Shown here piece after piece: positions 15,553 to 15,910 of a stretch of 15,910 nt of DNA. Source of the DNA: Betaproteobacteria bacterium UBA3031 (GTDB taxonomy: Bacteria; Pseudomonadota; Gammaproteobacteria; Burkholderiales; Eutrophovitaceae). A program made the position numbers and the translations under genes. The DNA is taken from positions 37,033 to 52,942 of the forward strand of contig DFDI01000036.1 in the NCBI GenBank assembly GCA_002367635.1, read 5' to 3'. Every line of letters starts with the position of its first letter. Within the stretch, counting starts at the first letter, position 1. The notes beneath the pieces were generated by a model. It worked only from the letters and a program-made list of their open reading frames with translations, did no database searches and had not been told where the DNA came from.

Positions 15553-15888
15553 ATGTTCAACCGATTTGTGAGGGCTTGTGTTGTTTTAGGGATGTGTATA
15601 GGTTGGTCCGCTCAGGCTGAGGACGAGGTTCCCAGAGACGCGGCAAAAATTGTGGGTGAGGTGTGTGTGAGTTGTCATGGTCAGGATGGTAACGCCATGG
15701 TTATGGGTGCCCCCAAGTTGGGTGGTCAAAAGGCTGATTATTTGGCAAAGGCTTTAATGGATTATCAGAGTGGTGCGCGTAACAACGCCATCATGTCTGC
15801 TTTTTCAGGGACACTATCACCAGCCGAAATGGAAGCCATCGGTAAGTATTTCGAGGGTCAAAACAGTACGCTATCGGTGCCAAAGTAG
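15553..15888 (+). CDS. Exported monohaem cytochrome c, second of a tandem pair
   Basis: A 111-residue class I cytochrome c with a signal peptide ending AQA before EDE (cleavage after residue 22). Haem attachment is CVSCH at Cys38, Cys41 and His42, exactly the residue numbers of the upstream paralogue. APKLGGQ follows, and Met81 in NNAIMSAFSGTLSPAEMEAIGKYF is the likely distal ligand. The ATG at 15553 has GGGAG about nine bases upstream. It begins 66 bases after the first cytochrome on the same strand, with no terminator between, so cotranscription is likely. Together the pair resembles the two halves of a dihaem cytochrome c4 encoded separately. It is complete, ending 22 bases before the window edge. 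Confidence 0.92.
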   Translation: MFNRFVRACVVLGMCIGWSAQAEDEVPRDAAKIVGEVCVSCHGQDGNAMVMGAPKLGGQKADYLAKALMDYQSGARNNAIMSAFSGTLSPAEMEAIGKYFEGQNSTLSVPK

Positions 15889-15910
15889 CGGCTCAGATTT
15901 ACAACTTTGC

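Overview
The window looks like a chromosomal segment of a gammaproteobacterium with a mid-range GC content (judged by eye). The order recA-recX-alaS, the pairing of ilvE with a CHCC zinc-finger gene and waaF, and the pairing of yhdP with tldD are all arrangements known from Pseudomonas-like and marine Gammaproteobacteria. The IlvE protein resembles the Pseudomonas form closely. I see no insertion sequence, phage gene, CRISPR array, tRNA or rRNA gene.

Layout. (1) Bases 1-3189, plus strand: the last codons of a probable recA, then recX and alaS. (2) Bases 3201-7786, minus strand: a tight run transcribed ilvE, CHCC zinc-finger gene, waaF, yheT-like hydrolase, algC-type phosphomannomutase/phosphoglucomutase. 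Three of its four junctions overlap (8, 4 and 4 bases). (3) Bases 7787-7988: the divergent control region between ilvE and yhdP, holding a perfect 14-base palindrome and a second inverted repeat. (4) Bases 7989-14202, plus strand: yhdP (giant AsmA-like envelope protein), tldD (protease subunit) and a BtuF-like periplasmic vitamin B12-binding protein. (5) Bases 14231-14788, minus strand: a PduO-type cobalamin adenosyltransferase, convergent with the btuF-like gene. (6) Bases 14789-15159: a long divergent gap. (7) Bases 15160-15888, plus strand: two tandem exported monohaem cytochromes c.

How the genes work together. recA/recX handle recombination and its restraint. waaF and algC supply and transfer sugars for the LPS core or exopolysaccharide, and yhdP acts in phospholipid delivery to the outer membrane, so the middle of the window leans towards envelope construction. 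The btuF-like gene and the adenosyltransferase face each other and form a small B12 capture-and-activation pair. The two cytochromes probably work in periplasmic electron transfer.

The most unusual item is the leader in front of the cytochrome pair. Bases 14998-15103 can fold into a long closing stem (about 17 pairs with small bulges) around at least one perfect 8-pair hairpin. The next 56 bases hold two mutually exclusive pairings, one of which covers the ribosome binding site of the first cytochrome gene. This has the form of a cis-acting regulatory RNA and matches no riboswitch class I could recall.
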